Shown: in pieces, positions 8,915-16,472 of the stretch
How positions within the stretch are numbered: position 1 is the stretch's first letter
Layout of the letters: each line of letters begins with the position of its first letter
Assembly: GCA_017407755.1 (NCBI GenBank)
Contig: JAFQVY010000021.1
Coordinates: forward strand, 1 to 59,875
DNA: 59,875 nt
Direction of reading: 5' to 3'
Source: Clostridia bacterium
GTDB lineage: Bacteria > Bacillota > Clostridia > Oscillospirales > Acutalibacteraceae
The notes under the pieces: generated by a model
What the model saw: only the letters and a program-made list of their open reading frames with translations
Told to the model about the DNA's origin: nothing
Databases searched by the model: none
Made by a program: the position numbers and the translations under genes

Positions 8915-8942
8915 ATTATACACCTTTTTAAGAGAATTACAA
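8915..8942 (-). promoter_or_regulatory. trkA: Putative trkA promoter
   Basis: On the minus strand: TTGTAA (8942-8937), 16-nt spacer, TATAAT (8920-8915). It gives a leader of roughly 55 nt before trkA. Confidence 0.6.
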
Positions 8943-8960
8943 TATTTTTTCGCTATATTT

Positions 8961-8995
8961 TAAAAAACGGGAAGTGAGTTTTCTCACTTCCCGTT
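8961..8995 (-). terminator. Terminator of the Asn-rich lipoprotein gene
   Basis: AACGGGAAGTGAG and CTCACTTCCCGTT form a 13-bp stem with loop TTTT (plus-strand 8966-8995). On the minus strand the stem is followed by a T-run (8967-8963), just after the lipoprotein stop at 9000. Confidence 0.85.
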
Positions 8996-8999
8996 AATT

Positions 9000-9299
9000 T
9001 TAAGGCTGGCCTTCTGTATTTACGTTTGTGCTTATATCAGGAATCATACTTTCAAGCATATTTTCAGAGGGCTTGGTGTTATTGTTGCTGTTGTTATTGC
9101 CGCTATTGCCATTATTTGAGCTGTTGCCTGCTGAGTTGTTTGCGGAATTGTTGGCGTTACCACCTTCGTTTGCATTGTTGCCGCCGCCTGAGTTTGTAGA
9201 TGAGCCCGGCCCTGCACCGGTGTCGTTTTTGCCCATTGAGCAAGCAACAAGTGATACCGCTATAAGTGCAACAAGTAAAAGTGCAATGAATCTTTTCAT
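9000..9299 (-). CDS. Small lipoprotein with Asn/Ser/Gly-rich low-complexity tail
   Basis: 99 residues from the ATG at 9299, which has AAGGAG upstream; the longer reading frame to 9515 has no RBS and crosses the divergent promoter. A lipoprotein signal peptide ends in the lipobox LVAC (Cys20). Residues 28-75 are almost only N, G, S and A (for example NNGNSGNNNSNNN). A short acidic/hydrophobic tail follows. It should be lipid-anchored outside the membrane, with the low-complexity part as a flexible spacer. No enzymatic motif; function unknown. It is divergent from the acyltransferase gene at 9434. Confidence 0.75.
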   Translation of the reverse strand: MKRFIALLLVALIAVSLVACSMGKNDTGAGPGSSTNSGGGNNANEGGNANNSANNSAGNSSNNGNSGNNNSNNNTKPSENMLESMIPDISTNVNTEGQP

Positions 9300-9384
9300 A
9301 AATTTTCTCCTTAAACTGAAATTATGATAGCTTGTGCTGTCTTTTATATTATTACCCATATAAGCCTGATTAATCACATTTTTC

Positions 9385-9413
9385 TTGCGAAAGAGCTGAA
9401 AGTGGTATATAAT
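9385..9413 (+). promoter_or_regulatory. Putative promoter of the acyltransferase gene
   Basis: TTGCGA (9385-9390), 17-nt spacer, TATAAT (9408-9413). The ATG at 9434 has GGAGGAG upstream, giving a very short leader. Confidence 0.65.
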
Positions 9414-9433
9414 ACTTACTCGGAGGAGATAAA

Positions 9434-10471
9434 ATGAGCAATTTAAATACACGTGTTGCAAAATGGGATAACACCAAAGCAATACTGATTTTTCTTGTTG
9501 TGTTTGGCCATGCAATTACTGCTTTTATATCCGATAACGAAGTTACAAGAAGTGTATTTTTGTGGATTACGGCGTTTCACATGCCGCTTTTTATGTTTTT
9601 GACAGGACTTTTTTCAAAAAGCTTTGTCAATGCACCTAAATTTAACTATAACAAAATAGTCTCTTACGTGCTTCTTTACTTTTTTATGAAGCTAACTATT
9701 TACCTTACATTGGGAATAGTTCGCAGTTGGGGAAAATTCAGATGGACAAGCGAAGGCGGAACACCTTGGTATATTTTTGTAACCGCTGTGTTTATGGTGC
9801 TGACATATCTGCTTAAAAACTTTAATCACAAAAAGGTGTTTATAATTAGTATTATCCTTGCTTTAACGGTAGGCTACATAAATGAAATCGGCGACACTTT
9901 TATGCTTTCCAGAATTTTCGTATACTATCCCTATTTTTTCTTAGGATATATGCTTGACAGGGAAAAGCTCCTTGCTTTTATAAGCAAAAAAAGCGTAAGA
10001 TTTATTTCACTTGCAATTCTTGTGCTGTTTACCATAGTAATTTTTGCCTTGGGCGACAATATTTTCAGCATACGCTATGCTTTAACAGGCAACAACCCTT
10101 ATAGCGAGTTTGGAGCAGACTGGGCACCCTTTGGCATTCTTTTGAGAATGGGGTGCTATACTGTAAGCTCTCTCGTAGGTCTTTCGGTTTTAAGCCTTGT
10201 GCCCATAAAGCGAATTCCTGTAATTACCAGAATCGGTTCAAAAACCCTTTCAGTTTACGCTTTGCACAGACAGGTGCTTTATGCTTTCGAGTATACTCTT
10301 ATGGTGCCTATGGTAGCTTTATTACCGCAAAATTTAATTTTACCTGCATTGCTTCTAATTTCTGCATTGCTTACCTATGTGCTTTCGTTAAAGCCTTTTG
10401 ATTATGTGCTTTATCCCTGTACAAAGTGTGATAGGTGGCTTGATCCCTTAACCAAATGGCTTGCAAAATAA
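9434..10471 (+). CDS. Acyltransferase family 3 membrane protein
   Basis: 345 residues, polytopic (about ten TM segments). The N-terminus has the family pattern of an early Asp-Asn-x-Lys (WDNTKAILIFLVVFGHA, about 11-27) with the catalytic-type His, then HMPLFMFLTGLFSKSF. These match the fucose 4-O-acetylase/OafA-like acyltransferase_3 group, which move acetyl or other acyl groups from the inside to sugars of surface polymers. The exact acceptor is unknown. A second, longer family member lies at 32622. Monocistronic with its own promoter and terminator. Confidence 0.85.
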   Translation: MSNLNTRVAKWDNTKAILIFLVVFGHAITAFISDNEVTRSVFLWITAFHMPLFMFLTGLFSKSFVNAPKFNYNKIVSYVLLYFFMKLTIYLTLGIVRSWGKFRWTSEGGTPWYIFVTAVFMVLTYLLKNFNHKKVFIISIILALTVGYINEIGDTFMLSRIFVYYPYFFLGYMLDREKLLAFISKKSVRFISLAILVLFTIVIFALGDNIFSIRYALTGNNPYSEFGADWAPFGILLRMGCYTVSSLVGLSVLSLVPIKRIPVITRIGSKTLSVYALHRQVLYAFEYTLMVPMVALLPQNLILPALLLISALLTYVLSLKPFDYVLYPCTKCDRWLDPLTKWLAK

Positions 10472-10474
10472 GCA

Positions 10475-10509
10475 AAAGCATCGGACTTAATCCGATGCTT
10501 TATTTTTTA
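10475..10509. terminator. Terminator between convergent acyltransferase and glycosylase genes
   Basis: AAAGCATCGGA pairs with TCCGATGCTTT around CTTAA, followed by ATTTTTTAT on the plus side. The stem overlaps the 3' end of the minus-strand glycosylase gene (stop at 10487). Confidence 0.85.
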
Positions 10510-11011
10510 TTATAAACCGCCAAGGTTTATCTTGGTCTTCTTTTGAGGCATAGCCAATGCCAACTCGTTTATCAGTAACTACATGGCACTTAAACCCATC
10601 GTCTTCAATATAAAAATCTTCGCAGGCGGTAATGTCTTTGCGGTTAAATTCCCCTGTAATTTCTAATTTTTTAGTAAGCTTTGCAGGGCCTTCGTAATTT
10701 TCGCAAGCTCTGATTAAAACCGCCTCAGGTTTTTCTTCTTCGCCTGTTACTATATTTAAAAGCCAGTGCATACCGTAGCAAAGATAAACATAAACAGTGC
10801 CCGCTTTCATATACATAACCTCGGTGCGCTTTGTTCTGCCTTTGTGAGCATGGCAGGCGGTGTCCTCTTCGCCGATATAGCTTTCGGTCTGAGTAATCCT
10901 CAGTCTTATTTCTGTGTCAGCAGTTTTTCTTACCAAAACCTTACCCACTAAATCCCTTGAAACCTCAAGACACGGACGGTTAAAGAAAGAAAAAGGCAAT
11001 TTCATATACAT
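10487..11011 (-). CDS. 3-methyladenine (alkyladenine) DNA glycosylase, AAG/MPG family
   Basis: 174 residues, slightly shorter than the usual 190-200. The family signature is visible: RDLVGKVLVR (about 20-29), TESYIGEEDTACHAH with the catalytic Glu (about 41-55) and GTVYVYLCYGMHWLLNIVTG (about 71-90), then EAVLIRACE. The enzyme flips and excises alkylated or deaminated purines, starting base excision repair. Start ATG 11011 has AAGGAG at close spacing; an alternative ATG two codons later is equally possible. Single gene facing the acyltransferase gene. Confidence 0.9.
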   Translation of the reverse strand: MYMKLPFSFFNRPCLEVSRDLVGKVLVRKTADTEIRLRITQTESYIGEEDTACHAHKGRTKRTEVMYMKAGTVYVYLCYGMHWLLNIVTGEEEKPEAVLIRACENYEGPAKLTKKLEITGEFNRKDITACEDFYIEDDGFKCHVVTDKRVGIGYASKEDQDKPWRFIIKNKASD

Positions 11012-11080
11012 ATTTCTCCTTAAAATCAGTTTATTATTTTTACCATTATTGTGATAATTTTATAAAGTTTTTAAAAGTTA

Positions 11081-11109
11081 TTGAACTTGTTTTAAGTCTA
11101 TGGTAACAT
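11081..11109 (+). promoter_or_regulatory. Putative promoter of the zinc-ribbon/VAEAP-repeat gene
   Basis: TTGAAC (11081-11086), 17-nt spacer, TAACAT (11104-11109), with the ATG at 11166 after AAGGAG. Confidence 0.45.
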
Positions 11110-11165
11110 AAAATCGAAAAATATTAAATATATTTTTACTGAATTTCAGATAAGGAGAATGAATT

Positions 11166-11732
11166 ATGTTTTGTAGTAAATGCGGTAAACCCGTTGCAGA
11201 CGATGCGGCTTTCTGTGCTAACTGCGGCGCAGCTTTAAAAAAAGAGGTTGCTCCTGTTGCTGAGCCTGTAGCAGAAGCACCTGTAGCAGAAGCACCTGTA
11301 GCAGAAGCACCTGTAGTTGAGGCACCTGTAGTTGAAGCACCTGTAGCAGAGGCACCTGTAGTTGAGCCCGTTGCAGCAGAAGCTCCTGTTCAAGCAGAAA
11401 TTCCTGTTGCAGCGCCTGTTTATCAGCAGGAAACATTCCAGCAGGCACCTACCTTTAATGCTGCACCCGTAGCACCTGTTGATGCCGGTTCACTTATGAT
11501 TAAGGGCATACTTGCTATTGCACTTTGCGGATTTGGTATCCCCGGTATTATTCTTGGCTCAATGGCTAAAAAGCTTGCGGCTCAGTTTATGGCGGCAAAC
11601 GGCGGTCAGATTTTTGGCAAAGCAAAGATTGGCTCTATCCTTGGCAGAATCGGTTTCGGTTTTGGTATCGGTTTAACAATTTTCTGGGCTTTTTATTTTA
11701 TTATTATCGTTGGCATCTTAGGTGCACTTTAA
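11166..11732 (+). CDS. Zinc-ribbon membrane protein with VAEAP repeats
   Basis: 188 residues in three parts. First, an N-terminal zinc ribbon (C3-x2-C6 and C17-x2-C20: FCSKCG...FCANCG). Second, a long Ala/Pro/Val/Glu linker (about 30-105) made of a five-residue repeat (VAEAP/VVEAP). Third, a hydrophobic C-terminal half (about 110-188) with two probable TM helices separated by a Gly/Lys-rich loop. The ribbon should be cytoplasmic and metal-binding, held away from the membrane by the extended linker. Such zf-ribbon membrane proteins are common in Clostridia and of unknown role. It converges on a second ribbon-bearing membrane protein at 11778-12701. Confidence 0.75.
   Translation: MFCSKCGKPVADDAAFCANCGAALKKEVAPVAEPVAEAPVAEAPVAEAPVVEAPVVEAPVAEAPVVEPVAAEAPVQAEIPVAAPVYQQETFQQAPTFNAAPVAPVDAGSLMIKGILAIALCGFGIPGIILGSMAKKLAAQFMAANGGQIFGKAKIGSILGRIGFGFGIGLTIFWAFYFIIIVGILGAL
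11256..11366 (+). repeat. 15-bp in-frame tandem repeat encoding (V/A)EAPV units
   Basis: About seven units of the type GCAGAAGCACCTGTA follow one another, some with GTT for GCA and GAG for GAA. Three consecutive units (11271-11315) are identical. The near-identity at DNA level suggests recent slippage expansion, so copy number may vary between strains. Confidence 0.85.
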
Positions 11733-11743
11733 TTCAAACTGTT

Positions 11744-11776
11744 AAAAAGGACTTGGTTTTATCCAAGTCCTTTTTT
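11744..11776. terminator. Bidirectional terminator between the two zinc-ribbon genes
   Basis: AAAAAGGACTTGG and CCAAGTCCTTTTTT with a 6-nt loop; A- and T-runs on both sides fit termination for both convergent genes. Confidence 0.9.
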
Positions 11777-11777
11777 G

Positions 11778-12701
11778 TTAGTTGATGTTTTCTTCATCAG
11801 CGGTCTGAACTTTACCGCATTTATAGCAGAAAGAGTCTGTTGAAGAAAGTTGTGTGCCGCAGTGTATACAGAATTTTACAGCTTTTTCTGCCTCTGCCGA
11901 TTTCTGAGCGGCTAAGCGGCGGCGTTTTTTAGTTTTTGTTACAATAATTATTGCTACAATACCGCCTGCGATTAAGGTAAGTACAAAAGATGCAACTGAG
12001 ATAATCGCCGAAACGGCAATAGTTTCAATGGCTTCATCGCTTACAGTATATTCTTCAAAATATTCGGTTGCCCCTTCACTGACTTGAGGGGTGGTTTCTG
12101 TCGTGTTTATATTGTAAGCACCATAAGTAATGCTGTCTACTACGGTTTTAAATAGCGCTCTGTCTTGTTCTGTAACTGCTTCTTCGTATGTCCAGCAAGT
12201 GATATTTATAGCTTTGTAGTTTTTAATGGTATAATAATTGATAGCGTAACCGCTTTCAGGTGAAAACAAGTGAATTGCTATATAAGTGGTTTTTGAGTTT
12301 ACATATATTTCGTAATCAAAAACCTCCGTACCTTCATCTTCAACAGAGCCTATGTAACCTTTTGCCAAATCCTCAAGCTCGTCGTCATCAAAAACTGCGA
12401 TATTACTTGCTTTTACAGGTGTTGCAGTTATAACAAATTCTACATCTGAATTGTCGGGAAATGCGTCAAAATAAATGTTGCCGTTTTTGAGCAGTTCTAA
12501 CAATTCTTCTTTGGTATATCCAAGCTTCTTAAGCTCTAAAGCATCTTCCTCAATATCGCGGGTTAAAACGTTATAGTGAGAAGGAACGGTAATACTAAGG
12601 TTTAAATCCTTTACCTCAAAAGTTTCATTCTCTGCGCTTACGCTTATAGCAGAAATCAGTATTAATAGAATGCTGATTGCAAGGGCTAAATGTTTTTTCA
12701 T
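11778..12701 (-). CDS. Exported/membrane protein with a C-terminal cytoplasmic zinc ribbon
   Basis: 307 residues from the ATG at 12701 (AGAGGTGG upstream). A signal peptide lies at 1-23. An outside domain of about 195 residues follows and resembles a PsbP-like or lipoprotein-type fold (beginning VKDLNLSITVPSHYNVL), though I cannot name it with certainty. A single TM lies at about 223-250, then a basic stop-transfer (KTKKRRR) and a cytoplasmic zinc ribbon FCIHCG-x9-FCYKCG. This topology, sensor-like outside and ribbon inside, suggests signalling across the membrane or a structural role; no direct evidence. It faces the ribbon protein at 11166. Confidence 0.7.
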   Translation of the reverse strand: MKKHLALAISILLILISAISVSAENETFEVKDLNLSITVPSHYNVLTRDIEEDALELKKLGYTKEELLELLKNGNIYFDAFPDNSDVEFVITATPVKASNIAVFDDDELEDLAKGYIGSVEDEGTEVFDYEIYVNSKTTYIAIHLFSPESGYAINYYTIKNYKAINITCWTYEEAVTEQDRALFKTVVDSITYGAYNINTTETTPQVSEGATEYFEEYTVSDEAIETIAVSAIISVASFVLTLIAGGIVAIIIVTKTKKRRRLAAQKSAEAEKAVKFCIHCGTQLSSTDSFCYKCGKVQTADEENIN

Positions 12702-12813
12702 TGCTACCACCTCTTAGCTAAATATACCACTCTGTTAGACAAGTTGCAAGTGCTTTTGGCAATATAAAACATAATTTTTTTAAAAAATATAAGTGTTTTT
12801 TTCGCTCATACTA

Positions 12814-12842
12814 TTTACAACTTAAAAATATGGAGTTAAAAT
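12814..12842 (+). promoter_or_regulatory. ddh: Putative ddh promoter
   Basis: TTTACA (12814-12819), 17-nt spacer, TAAAAT (12837-12842), about 39 nt before the ATG at 12881. Confidence 0.5.
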
Positions 12843-12880
12843 AAGCACATATTTATTTTATCCGGAAAGGATTGATAAGA

Positions 12881-13867
12881 ATGAAAATCAGAGTAGGTAT
12901 TTACGGCTACGGAAATTTAGGCAGAGGTATTGAAAGTGCAATCCGCCAGAACCCCGATATGGAACTTGTTGCCGTATTCACAAGAAGAGACCCCGAAAAC
13001 CTTAAAATCGGCACAGAGGGAGTTGAGGTTAAGCACGTAAGCGATGCCGAAAGCTTTACAGATAGAATTGACGTTATGATTCTTTGCGGCGGCTCTGCTA
13101 CAGATTTACCTGAGCAGACTCCTGAGCTTGCAAAGATGTTTACGGTTATAGATAGCTTTGACACCCATGCAAGAATCCCTGAGCATTTTGATAACGTTGA
13201 CAATGCTGCAAAAGAAGGCAAAAACGTTGCCATTATCTCAGCAGGCTGGGACCCCGGTATGTTTTCTCTTAACCGACTTTACGCCTCTGCTGTTCTTCCT
13301 GAGGGTGAGGACTACACCTTCTGGGGCAAGGGCGTCAGTCAAGGCCACTCAGATGCTATTCGCCGTATTGAGGGTGTATTAGATGCAAAGCAGTATACAA
13401 TTCCTGTTGAGGCGGCTTTAGATGCCGTAAGAAGCGGCTCTGCACCCAAGCTTTCGACCCGTGAAAAGCACACCCGTGAGTGCTTTGTGGTTACCGCTGA
13501 GGATGCCGACAAAGCCCGCATTGAGAAAGAAATCAAGGAAATGCCCAACTACTTTGCGGATTATGACACCACAGTTCATTTTATTTCTATGGAAGAATTA
13601 AAAAGAGACCACAGCGGAATTCCCCACGGCGGTTTTGTTATCCGCACAGGTAAAACAGGCATAAATAAAGAAAACAACCACGTTATTGAATATAGCTTAA
13701 AGCTTGATTCAAACCCCGAATTTACCGCTTCTGTTATAGTTGCTTTCGCAAGAGCCGCTTATAGAATGAAGGCTAAGGGTGAGGTTGGTTGCAAAACCGT
13801 TTTTGATATTCCCCCTGCACTTTTAAGTATGAAATCCCCTGAAGAGCTTCGTGCTCATCTTTTATAA
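12881..13867 (+). CDS. ddh: meso-diaminopimelate D-dehydrogenase
   Basis: 328 residues, the normal Ddh length. The N-terminal NADP-binding fold has GYGNLGRGIE (about 9-18). The family stretches SFDTHARIPEHF, SAGWDPGMFSLNRLY and FWGKGVSQGHSDAIRRI bind diaminopimelate. The enzyme makes meso-DAP in one NADPH- and ammonia-dependent step from tetrahydrodipicolinate, skipping the acylated branches of the lysine/peptidoglycan pathway. The start at 12881 is preferred over an in-frame TTG at 12872 because it is an ATG with GGAAAGG at suitable distance. Monocistronic; terminator follows. Confidence 0.96.
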   Translation: MKIRVGIYGYGNLGRGIESAIRQNPDMELVAVFTRRDPENLKIGTEGVEVKHVSDAESFTDRIDVMILCGGSATDLPEQTPELAKMFTVIDSFDTHARIPEHFDNVDNAAKEGKNVAIISAGWDPGMFSLNRLYASAVLPEGEDYTFWGKGVSQGHSDAIRRIEGVLDAKQYTIPVEAALDAVRSGSAPKLSTREKHTRECFVVTAEDADKARIEKEIKEMPNYFADYDTTVHFISMEELKRDHSGIPHGGFVIRTGKTGINKENNHVIEYSLKLDSNPEFTASVIVAFARAAYRMKAKGEVGCKTVFDIPPALLSMKSPEELRAHLL

Positions 13868-13872
13868 AAAAT

Positions 13873-13903
13873 AACTGCTTCACTTTGGTGGAGCAGTTTT
13901 TTA
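13873..13903 (+). terminator. ddh terminator
   Basis: AACTGCTTCAC and GTGGAGCAGTT form an 11-bp stem with loop TTTG, followed by TTTTAC. Confidence 0.88.
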
Positions 13904-13909
13904 CTTTAT

Positions 13910-13938
13910 TTGACACATTTTCTGTAATAAGTTATAAT
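13910..13938 (+). promoter_or_regulatory. Perfect consensus sigma-A promoter of the AGCS transporter
   Basis: TTGACA (13910-13915), 17-nt spacer, TATAAT (13933-13938). It starts only a few bases after the ddh terminator. Confidence 0.85.
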
Positions 13939-13969
13939 AATTACATATTTTTGTGAGTGAGAGGATAAA

Positions 13970-15415
13970 ATGTTAGACCAAATTATCGGTTTTTTAAACG
14001 ATGCCCTTTATAGCTACATACTGGTTATTATTCTTGTTTTAGGCGGAATTTTCTTTACTGTAAGAACCAAAGGCGTTCAGTTCAGACTTTTTAAGGAGCA
14101 AATTCGCTGTGTAAGCGAAAAACCCAGCAAAAAAGGTGCGGTTTCCTCCTTTCAGGCGTTGATGGTTTCCACTGCCTCCCGTGTTGGCACAGGCAACATT
14201 ATCGGTGTTTCCACCGCAATATGCCTTGGTGGTTTTGGCTCGGTTTTCTGGATGTGGCTTATTGCTATTGTGGGCAGTGCTTCTGCTTTTGTAGAAAGTA
14301 CCCTTGCCCAGATTTTCAAGAAAAAAGGCAACGACGGCGAAAGCTACGGCGGCCCTGCCTACTATATAAGTGCGGCGCTCAAAAGCCGCTGGTTGGCTGT
14401 TGTTTTCTCGGTTTTTCTTATTCTTACTTACGGCATAGGCTTTAATATGCTTGCCTCTTACAATCTGCAGTCAACTTTTTCTGCTTATGAGTTTTATAAT
14501 GTAAATGTAAGCTTTAACCTTTTTGGCAACGAAATTGCATTTAACGTTATTCCCTGGCTTATCGGTCTTTTGATTGCCGGCTTGGTTGCTTTCTGTCTTT
14601 TCGGCGGCGGCAAGCGAATTATAAACGCAACTACATTTATTGTGCCTGTTATGGGTGTTGCATATATTCTTGTAGCACTTATTATTACAATTATAAATAT
14701 CCCTCAGCTTCCTTCTGTTTTTTTAAGGATTTTTACCGAGGCATTTAATTTTGAGGCTATTTTTGGCGGCTTCAGCGGTTCCTGTTTAATGTTTGGTATT
14801 AAGCGCGGTCTTTTCTCAAACGAAGCAGGCGTTGGTTCAGCTCCTAACGCTTCCGCTTCTGCTCACGTAAGCCACCCTGTAAAGCAGGGCTTGGTGCAGA
14901 TTCTTTCTGTATTTATTGATACATTGCTTATTTGTACGGCTTCTGCATTTATGTGTATGTGCTCAGGTGTTGAGCCTACTGCCGAAATTTCCGGCGCTCA
15001 GTATGTTCAGCTTTCGCTCAAAGCCACCTTAGGCGAAGCGGGTCCCATTTTCATTACAGTTGCAATGGCGCTTTTCGCCTTTACAACCCTTATCGGTAAT
15101 CTTTTCTATGTTGACAAAGCAATAAAATTTATCTTCGGCAAAGAACCTACAAAAGCATTTATGACTGTGTATCACATTATTGCTTCATTGCTTATTTTTG
15201 TGGGTGCAGGCTTAAGTGCTGATTTGCTTTGGAACATTTCCGATGTACTTATGGGCGGTATGGCCCTTATCAATATGCCTGTTATATTTATTTTAGGTAA
15301 GTATGTTTACGAGGCACTTAACGATTATGTAAAACAGCGTAAAGAGGGTAAAGACCCTCTGTTTAAAGCAAAGGATATAAACCTTCCAGTTGAAACTGAT
15401 TACTGGAACGAATAA
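13970..15415 (+). CDS. Alanine/glycine:cation symporter (AGCS family)
   Basis: 481 residues, about eleven TM segments. Family stretches include SSFQALMVSTASRVGTGNI (about 60-78), GGPAYYISAAL (about 127-137) and GIKRGLFSNEAGVGSAPNAS (about 277-296), all hallmarks of AlsT/DagA-type carriers. They import alanine, glycine or in some cases glutamine with Na+ or H+. The substrate among these cannot be told from sequence. RBS GAGAGGA; strong promoter just upstream. Single gene with its own terminator. Confidence 0.93.
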   Translation: MLDQIIGFLNDALYSYILVIILVLGGIFFTVRTKGVQFRLFKEQIRCVSEKPSKKGAVSSFQALMVSTASRVGTGNIIGVSTAICLGGFGSVFWMWLIAIVGSASAFVESTLAQIFKKKGNDGESYGGPAYYISAALKSRWLAVVFSVFLILTYGIGFNMLASYNLQSTFSAYEFYNVNVSFNLFGNEIAFNVIPWLIGLLIAGLVAFCLFGGGKRIINATTFIVPVMGVAYILVALIITIINIPQLPSVFLRIFTEAFNFEAIFGGFSGSCLMFGIKRGLFSNEAGVGSAPNASASAHVSHPVKQGLVQILSVFIDTLLICTASAFMCMCSGVEPTAEISGAQYVQLSLKATLGEAGPIFITVAMALFAFTTLIGNLFYVDKAIKFIFGKEPTKAFMTVYHIIASLLIFVGAGLSADLLWNISDVLMGGMALINMPVIFILGKYVYEALNDYVKQRKEGKDPLFKAKDINLPVETDYWNE

Positions 15416-15417
15416 AT

Positions 15418-15450
15418 AAAACGCCGCACTAAGTGCGGCGTTTGCTTTTT
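15418..15450. terminator. Terminator after the AGCS gene
   Basis: AAACGCCGCAC and GTGCGGCGTTT around loop TAA, then GCTTTTTAT. The tail touches the 3' end of the minus-strand reading frame at 15449. Confidence 0.9.
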
Positions 15451-15642
15451 ATAAAGGCATTTCTTCCTTGGTAGAAGGCTCTATAACAAAGGAATTTGCC
15501 CAGAATCCCGGTTTGATGTAAACCTTTGCATAAGCTACAGGATTTTCGGGGGTGATGTTAACGGTCAAATCCGTACATTCCCAACTCCTGCATCTAAAAC
15601 GTGACCGCAACTGCACTTTACTCTCATCATATTGCTTGCCAT
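15449..15642 (-). pseudogene. Small zinc-binding-like gene, apparently frameshifted
   Basis: An ATG at 15642 with an excellent RBS (AAAGGAGA, 15657-15650) opens a frame reading MASNMMRVKCSCGHVLDAG... that stops after 25 codons (TGA at 15567-15565). Near that stop, another frame carries protein-like sequence (TDLTVNITPENPVAYAKVYI...) to a stop at 15449. That second frame has no RBS-linked start that makes sense: read upstream it begins MLELEKRTKEIYYGK through the RBS of the first. The simplest reading is one gene of about 64 codons with a one-base indel around 15570-15600; sequencing error or programmed frameshifting are alternatives. The product is unrecognised; the CxCGH motif hints at metal binding. 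Confidence 0.5.
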
Positions 15643-15690
15643 AATAAATCTCCTTTGTTCTTTTTTCTAATTCTAACATTAGGTTTTGTT

Positions 15691-16374
15691 TTAGTCAATT
15701 GTACGTTGAGAAATTTCCATTTTACGCCAGTTTATGAAAGCATATATATCGTTTATCAAAAACATTGAAAAACATACCACAACGGAAATGTAAGAAGTAT
15801 CTACAGAAGAAGCCAATACCCACAGTATTATTAGAATAATGTCGTTAGCAGCATAAGCTAAAGAAAAATATGGACTTCTGCGAAAAGTAAGATATACTGC
15901 AATAAAGCTTGTGGTAACAGACAGGGTAGAAGGAAGCAGATTTGCGGTGTTAAAGAATTTGAGCACAAAGAAAAACAGAATGGTAACAATTAACGTAAGA
16001 ATAAGCATAAAGAGAGTTTCTTTTTTTGTAATTCTGTTTACCTTTACCTCTGCCTTGTTGCCGTTAAAGGGGTTTCTAAGCCACGCTATAAGCGATAAAA
16101 TCGCCATAGGCATTGTCATACCAAGATAAGTTATCATTTCGCCGAAATAGGAAAAGCTATATGAGATAAAGCCATAGATAAGGCTGAATATTACCATAAG
16201 TCCTTGCCCCAGAGGGTTTCCCTTGGCGTTTAGAATTATTGCAGTTACACCGATAATTGATGCAATAAGGGTCAAAAAGTTTTCACGGTCAAATATAACA
16301 AAAGATGTAACAATCAAAACCGATGAAACACACCACAGTGATATTTCGAATTTAGAAAAATAATTAGTTTTCAT
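15691..16374 (-). CDS. pnuC: PnuC-family nicotinamide riboside/mononucleotide transporter
   Basis: 227 residues with about seven TM segments. Family features include SVIGVTAIILNAKGNPLGQG-type loop residues (AKGNPLGQGLM, about 51-61), YGFISYSFSYFGEMITYLGM and a C-terminal INDIYAFINWRKME close. PnuC moves nicotinamide riboside across the membrane for salvage into NAD. It is the last gene of the nadA-nadB-nadC-niaR-pnuC cluster. The start at 16374 is chosen over GTG 16407 because the latter lies inside the leader hairpin; the RBS (GGAT) is weak. Preceded by a structured leader. Confidence 0.9.
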   Translation of the reverse strand: MKTNYFSKFEISLWCVSSVLIVTSFVIFDRENFLTLIASIIGVTAIILNAKGNPLGQGLMVIFSLIYGFISYSFSYFGEMITYLGMTMPMAILSLIAWLRNPFNGNKAEVKVNRITKKETLFMLILTLIVTILFFFVLKFFNTANLLPSTLSVTTSFIAVYLTFRRSPYFSLAYAANDIILIILWVLASSVDTSYISVVVCFSMFLINDIYAFINWRKMEISQRTID

Positions 16375-16472
16375 AGTGCATCCATAAAAATAAGCATCCG
16401 TATGCACATCTTCTAAGACCTAACGATGTGCAAACGAATGCTGTGCATTCACTACCCGGTGGCAGCTTTATT
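16375..16472 (-). promoter_or_regulatory. Structured leader between niaR and pnuC (candidate terminator or riboswitch)
   Basis: On the minus strand, 16441-16425 pairs with 16410-16394 to form a 17-bp stem with one U-U mismatch and one G-U, a 14-nt loop, then the U-rich TTATTTTTAT. Two short hairpins compete with it: GAATGC/GCATTC (16450-16445 with 16441-16436), and GTGCAT/ATGCAC (16407-16402 with 16381-16376), which would mask the bases just before the pnuC start. Mutually exclusive pairing next to an NAD-precursor transporter suggests control by attenuation. An NAD-type riboswitch is known upstream of some pnuC genes; I could not match its consensus from memory. Confidence 0.5.

Noticed and set aside
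9028-9327. Plus-strand Leu/Pro-rich frame opposite the lipoprotein
   Set aside because: It is the complement of the Asn/Gly/Ser repeat region; no RBS and it crosses the lipoprotein signal peptide.
11256-11366. CRISPR-like array
   Set aside because: The short direct repeats have no spacers; they are in-frame codon repeats of a protein linker.
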